A stretch of 41,949 nucleotides of DNA from CAYXRK01 sp964467615 (GTDB lineage Bacteria > Hydrogenedentota > Hydrogenedentia > Hydrogenedentales > GCA-2746185): assembly GCA_964467615.1 (NCBI GenBank), contig CAYXRK010000017.1:1-41949 (forward strand), written 5' to 3'. How positions within the stretch are numbered: the stretch's first letter is position 1; the number at the start of each line of letters is the position of its first letter. This document shows, piece after piece, positions 38,280 to 41,949 of this stretch. The position numbers and the translations under genes are program-made. The notes beneath the pieces were generated by a model. It searched no databases and was not told the DNA's origin. It saw nothing but the letters and a program-made list of their open reading frames with translations.

Positions 38280-40919
38280 GTGAAAGCGGACGAAATACGC
38301 GCGTGTTTTTTGGAGTTTTTCCGTTCGCGCGATCATGTGATTGAACGCAGCGATCGGATCGTGCCGAGTAATGATCCGACGTTGCTGTTTACGAGCGCGG
38401 GCATGGTGCAGTTCAAGGCCTTTTACACCGGCGAAGTGCCGCTGCCGTACCGCCGCGCCGCGACCTCCCAGAAGTGTTTGCGCGCGGGCGGCAAGGCGAA
38501 CGACCTGGATGAGGTCGGCAAAACGTCGCGGCACATGACGTTTTTCGAAATGCTCGGGAATTTTTCGTTCGGCGACTACTTCAAGCGCGAGGCGATTGTT
38601 TGGGCCTGGGAGTTTTGCGGCGAGGCCATCAAACTCGACCTGAGCAAGATTTGGGTCTCGGTGTACCAGGATGACGACGAAGCCTTCGCGATCTGGCACG
38701 AGGAAATTGGATTGCCGGAATCGCGGATTGTCCGCCTCGGCGCGAAGGACAACTTCTGGGGCCCCGCGGGCGACACAGGTGCATGTGGGCCGTGCTCCGA
38801 GTTGCATATCGACCGCGGCGCTGCGCGGGGTTGCGGCCGGCCGGATTGCGCGCCGGGTTGCGATCACTGCGAACGATTCATGGAATTTTGGAACTTGGTG
38901 TTTCCGCAGTTCGACCAACAACTGGACGGTTCGCGCCCGACGTTGAAGAACCGCGGTATCGACACGGGCATGGGATTGGAACGGCTCGCCGCGATACTAC
39001 AAGGCGTCGACACGGTATTTGACGTGGATCACATCCGGCCCATCATCAGCGCCACGGAGCAACTTTCGGGGCGTCGATACGAGGACAGTCCGACGCCGTT
39101 TCGCGTCATTGCGGACCATGCGCGCGCGCTGTCGTTTCTCATCGCGGATGGCGTGCTACCGTCGAATGAAGGACGCGGCTACGTCGAACGCCGGCTGTTG
39201 CGCCGGGCGGCGCGATTCGGGCGCGAGATCGGACTCGAGCGCCCGTTCTTGCATCAGGTCGCTCAGACGGTCGTTGATCGGATGGGACACCATTATCCGG
39301 AGCTTGTGGAACATCGCACGCAGATCGAGAAGATCATCTTGATCGAAGAGCAACGGTTCGCGAGCACGCTCGCGCGCGGCATGGATTTGCTCGAGGGCGC
39401 GTTCGAGCGCATGCGCAAGGCGGGACAGACGATGGTGCCGGGCGACGATTTATTCAAACTGCACGACACGTTCGGGTTTCCGCTTGACCTCGCGACGGAC
39501 ATTGCCATGGATCGCGGATACGCGATCGACCGCGAGGGCTTCGGCATCGCAATGACGCGCCAACGCGAGAAGGCCCGCGGCGCGTGGGCGGGAAGCGGCG
39601 AAGCGGCGCTCGCGCCGGTCTACCGAACGCTGCGCGACACGTACGGAAAGACCGAGTTTCTGGGATACGACAGCCTACAAGCCGAAGCAAAAATTCTCGC
39701 GATCGTGAAGGGCGGGAGAAATCACTTTATGGCGGCCGTAGGCGAGGAAGTCGAAATAATCCTCGATCGAACGCCTTTCTATGCCGAATCTGGCGGACAA
39801 ATCGGCGACACCGGCTTCCTTGACTGCGTCAGCGGAAACGCCCAGGTGCTCGATACATACGCTCCGCTGAAAGGGCTGACTGTACACCGGGTCAAGATGA
39901 TACGCGACACGTTCAAGGAGGGCACCAAGGTACAAGCGCAGGTGGCCGAAGATCGCCGAAGCGCAACGATAAACCATCACACGGCCACCCACCTTTTGCA
40001 GGCGGCCCTTCAGGAGACGCTGGGCGATCACGTGCACCAGGCGGGGTCGTTGGTCGCGCCGGATCGGCTGCGGTTCGATTTCACGCATTTCGAAGGAATC
40101 GATTCCGCGCGTTTGCAGGACATCGAGCGGCTCGTGAACGACTATATCCGCACGGACACTGAAGTGAGCATTGCGCAGCGGCCGCTCGAAGAGGCGCGCG
40201 CGGCGGGGGCGATGGCGCTGTTCGGCGAGAAGTACGACGACGTGGTGCGCGTGGTGACCATCGGCGACATCAGCATGGAGCTGTGCGGCGGGACGCACGT
40301 TCCGCGCACGGGCGTGATTGGGATCTTCAAGGTCCTGTCGGAGGCGTCGATCAGTTCGGGCGTGCGGCGGATCGAGGCGTTGTGCGGCGCGCCGTGCGTC
40401 GAAAACTTGCAAGCGCGCGAGGCGAAACTTCAGCGGGCCGCGCACGCGCTGGGAACTTCGATTGACGATCTCGACTCGCGCGTTCAGGCGATTATCGAGG
40501 ACAACAAACGCCTCGCGCGCGAGGTCGACAAGTGGAAACAGGCCGCGGCGACGGGCGGCGGCGTGGACTATATGCAGAAGGTGCAGCAGGTGGACGGGTT
40601 GGGCCTTCTCGCGGCGGAAATCGATGGGCAGGACGGCCGCGGCCTGCGCTTGGTGATGGACAAACTCCGAGAAAAGTTTACCTCGGGTGTTATCGTGCTC
40701 GGCGGCAATGCCGATGGCAAGGCGGCGCTGTGCGTGGGCGTGTCAAAGGACCTCGTAAGCAAAATCAAGGCGGGCGATATCATCAAGGAACTTGCGCCGA
40801 TCGTGGGCGGGGGCGGCGGCGGAAAGCCGGACATGGCGCAGGCCGGCGGGAAACTGGGCGAAAAAATTTCCGAAGCTATTGCGCGAGCGCCGGAAGTCGT
40901 TCGGGCGCTGCTGAGATAA
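38280..40919 (+). CDS. alaS: alanine-tRNA ligase
   Basis: The 879-aa protein from GTG 38280, with GGAGG at 38269-38273, charges tRNA-Ala. The N-terminal class II catalytic domain shows SNDPTLLFTSAGMVQFKAFY, CLRAGGKANDLDEVG, FFEMLGNFSFGDYFK and GMGLERLA. The editing domain has NHHTATHLLQAAL and the CGGTH motif (zinc-binding His/His/Cys/His). The C-terminal DHHA1 oligomerisation domain (about 780-879) ends in VGGGGGGKPDMAQAGGK, typical of AlaRS. It starts a tight operon: ruvX follows after 3 bases and mltG after one more base. Confidence 0.97.
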   Translation: MKADEIRACFLEFFRSRDHVIERSDRIVPSNDPTLLFTSAGMVQFKAFYTGEVPLPYRRAATSQKCLRAGGKANDLDEVGKTSRHMTFFEMLGNFSFGDYFKREAIVWAWEFCGEAIKLDLSKIWVSVYQDDDEAFAIWHEEIGLPESRIVRLGAKDNFWGPAGDTGACGPCSELHIDRGAARGCGRPDCAPGCDHCERFMEFWNLVFPQFDQQLDGSRPTLKNRGIDTGMGLERLAAILQGVDTVFDVDHIRPIISATEQLSGRRYEDSPTPFRVIADHARALSFLIADGVLPSNEGRGYVERRLLRRAARFGREIGLERPFLHQVAQTVVDRMGHHYPELVEHRTQIEKIILIEEQRFASTLARGMDLLEGAFERMRKAGQTMVPGDDLFKLHDTFGFPLDLATDIAMDRGYAIDREGFGIAMTRQREKARGAWAGSGEAALAPVYRTLRDTYGKTEFLGYDSLQAEAKILAIVKGGRNHFMAAVGEEVEIILDRTPFYAESGGQIGDTGFLDCVSGNAQVLDTYAPLKGLTVHRVKMIRDTFKEGTKVQAQVAEDRRSATINHHTATHLLQAALQETLGDHVHQAGSLVAPDRLRFDFTHFEGIDSARLQDIERLVNDYIRTDTEVSIAQRPLEEARAAGAMALFGEKYDDVVRVVTIGDISMELCGGTHVPRTGVIGIFKVLSEASISSGVRRIEALCGAPCVENLQAREAKLQRAAHALGTSIDDLDSRVQAIIEDNKRLAREVDKWKQAAATGGGVDYMQKVQQVDGLGLLAAEIDGQDGRGLRLVMDKLREKFTSGVIVLGGNADGKAALCVGVSKDLVSKIKAGDIIKELAPIVGGGGGGKPDMAQAGGKLGEKISEAIARAPEVVRALLR

Positions 40920-40922
40920 CCG

Positions 40923-41354
40923 GTGACGGGCCGTGTCATAGCGCTGGACGTCGGCGATGTGCGCATCGGCGTGGCGATGAGCGACCCGTTGGGCATAATC
41001 GCGTCGCCCCACTCGACCATCGCGGCGGTATCATTCGACGAGGACGCACGGGCGGTCGAGGCGCTTGCGCGAGAGCACGAAGTCGCGTGCATTGTCGTGG
41101 GGATGCCGCTCAATCTCAAGGGCGAGACCGCGCACCAAGCGAAGAAAGTCCAGGCGTTCATTGAAACCCTGCGCGGGGTAACGGACATTGAAATCGTAAC
41201 GATCGACGAACGCATGACTACGGCGGCCGCGCGCCGGTCGCTCGCGGAACAGAACGTCCGGGGGAAGAAGCTGAAAGGACTTATCGATCAAATGGCCGCG
41301 CAACAGATATTGCAGCTTTACCTCGAACGCCGCGCGACTTTGAACAGGTTGTGA
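40923..41354 (+). CDS. ruvX: putative Holliday junction resolvase / pre-16S rRNA nuclease RuvX (YqgF)
   Basis: The 143-aa RNase H-fold protein from GTG 40923 has VIALDVGDVRIGVAMSDPLG (active Asp near residue 9), CIVVGMPLNLKGE and VTIDERMTTAAA, and a C-terminal GLIDQMAAQQILQLYL with another catalytic Asp. The YqgF/RuvX family processes pre-16S rRNA in E. coli and has been called a Holliday resolvase by homology. It is commonly found next to alaS and mltG, as here. Confidence 0.95.
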   Translation: MTGRVIALDVGDVRIGVAMSDPLGIIASPHSTIAAVSFDEDARAVEALAREHEVACIVVGMPLNLKGETAHQAKKVQAFIETLRGVTDIEIVTIDERMTTAAARRSLAEQNVRGKKLKGLIDQMAAQQILQLYLERRATLNRL

Positions 41355-41355
41355 C

Positions 41356-41949
41356 GTGGCCAGCGATGCGGAAAAACGCCCGCGCCGAGCACGGCTTGCG
41401 TTGTTCATGGGGGCCATGCTGTGGTTGTCTGCCGTGCTCGCGGTCCTCGCCGCCGCCGCCGGGTTCGGCGCGTTCCTGATTTATGATCACATCACCCAAC
41501 CTGGCGTAATGGGGACGCCCGTCGACGTCATCATTCCCGAAGGTGCGACGGGGAAGGGCATCGGAAATCTATTGACGGCCCTTGGACTCGTCGAGCATGA
41601 GATCCTGTTTCGCGCGGCGATCCGGCTCGACGGTACGAGCAGGCCCATCAAACACGGCCAGTACACGCTGCATCGGGGCCAATCGCCGACGGAAATCTTG
41701 CAGCGTCTGTATGAAGGCCCGAACAAGGCGTTCGATCCGTCGACGTTGCCGCCCGATCAAATTGTGACCGTACCCGAAGGCCTAACGATCGCGCAGGCGG
41801 CGGAAATGTTCGACGATCCTGGGGCGTTTGAAGCTTCGGCGGCGGACCCCGCGTATCTCGATCGACTCGGCCTGGAGACGCCGACGCTCGAGGGGTTTCT
41901 CATGCCGAACACCTACTTCTTTGACAAGGCGCCCAGCGGCCCTGAGTTG
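41356..41949 (+). CDS. mltG: endolytic transglycosylase MltG (5' part, runs off the window)
   Basis: From GTG 41356 the open frame continues to the last base (198 codons). It has a basic cytoplasmic start, one transmembrane helix near 14-45 (RLALFMGAMLWLSAVLAVLA), then VDVIIPEGATGKGIGNLL (LysM-like subdomain), QYTLHRGQSPTEILQRLY, VTVPEGLTIAQAAEMF and TLEGFLMPNTYFF, all conserved in YceG/MltG. The enzyme cleaves nascent peptidoglycan to end glycan strands. The catalytic Glu lies in the missing 3' part. Confidence 0.92.
   Translation, partial: MASDAEKRPRRARLALFMGAMLWLSAVLAVLAAAAGFGAFLIYDHITQPGVMGTPVDVIIPEGATGKGIGNLLTALGLVEHEILFRAAIRLDGTSRPIKHGQYTLHRGQSPTEILQRLYEGPNKAFDPSTLPPDQIVTVPEGLTIAQAAEMFDDPGAFEASAADPAYLDRLGLETPTLEGFLMPNTYFFDKAPSGPEL

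Overview
The window is a 41.9 kb piece of a GC-rich bacterial chromosome. No rRNA is present, so taxonomy is inferred. Several things together point to an environmental bacterium of the Planctomycetes/Hydrogenedentes/Verrucomicrobia type: ECF sigma factor fused to an extracytoplasmic domain array, cytochrome c/copper-monooxygenase protein, tandem DUF2911 proteins, large DUF4091-type hydrolase-like protein, ISAzo13-type transposase relic, palindromic repeats. That placement is tentative. Housekeeping genes are full length (purB, alaS, ruvX, smpB, ssrA, rnhA, queG, kup), and mltG runs off the right edge.

Layout: 0-2.3 kb is an accessory patch with an unrecognised 398-aa protein, ruins of a BrnT-type toxin cassette, a DUF2442 relic and an intact DUF4160/DUF2442 pair. 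2.3-4.7 kb holds a divergent glycosyltransferase and acyl-CoA ligase. 4.8-6.4 kb is a compact two-gene DUF262 + HEPN cassette with lower GC, the best candidate for a defence or toxin-antitoxin module. 6.7-8.2 kb has two tandem secreted DUF2911 proteins. A palindromic repeat region and a tRNA-Leu follow. 9-14.5 kb holds a cytochrome c/PHM-like oxidoreductase with a strong terminator, queG, and a DUF4091-type protein carrying a repeat insertion. 14.5-15.1 kb is a second BrnT-type cassette with a frameshifted toxin. 15.2-16.7 kb encodes a lipoprotein with an internal duplication. 16.7-17.1 kb holds two different repeat elements. 17.1-19.1 kb is rnhA and an MBOAT acyltransferase. 19.4-22.4 kb holds an orphan DUF433 antitoxin, kup, an IS relic and a small membrane protein. 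22.4-26.7 kb is purB and a two-domain radical SAM protein. 26.9-29.7 kb is the membrane-tethered sigma factor. 29.8-31.8 kb is a lemA-htpX operon. 32.1-33.8 kb has ssrA and smpB back to back, a thioesterase and a 59-aa Cys-rich protein. 33.8-37.2 kb holds an MFS transporter and a divergent pair of exported proteins. 37.2-38.2 kb is an intact mazEF-like pair and a third BrnT-type remnant. 38.3 kb to the end is the alaS-ruvX-mltG operon.

The most informative pattern is the repeated decay of one toxin-antitoxin type. At three separate loci the same antitoxin-like small protein is kept, while its overlapping BrnT-like toxin is truncated (1.4 kb), frameshifted (15.0 kb) or reduced to a C-terminal tail (38.1 kb). 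Other highlights are the DUF262-HEPN pair, the sigma factor with an internal ribosome binding site at the domain junction, and a repeat whose flanking inverted arms differ between copies, one of them inserted in frame in a coding sequence.
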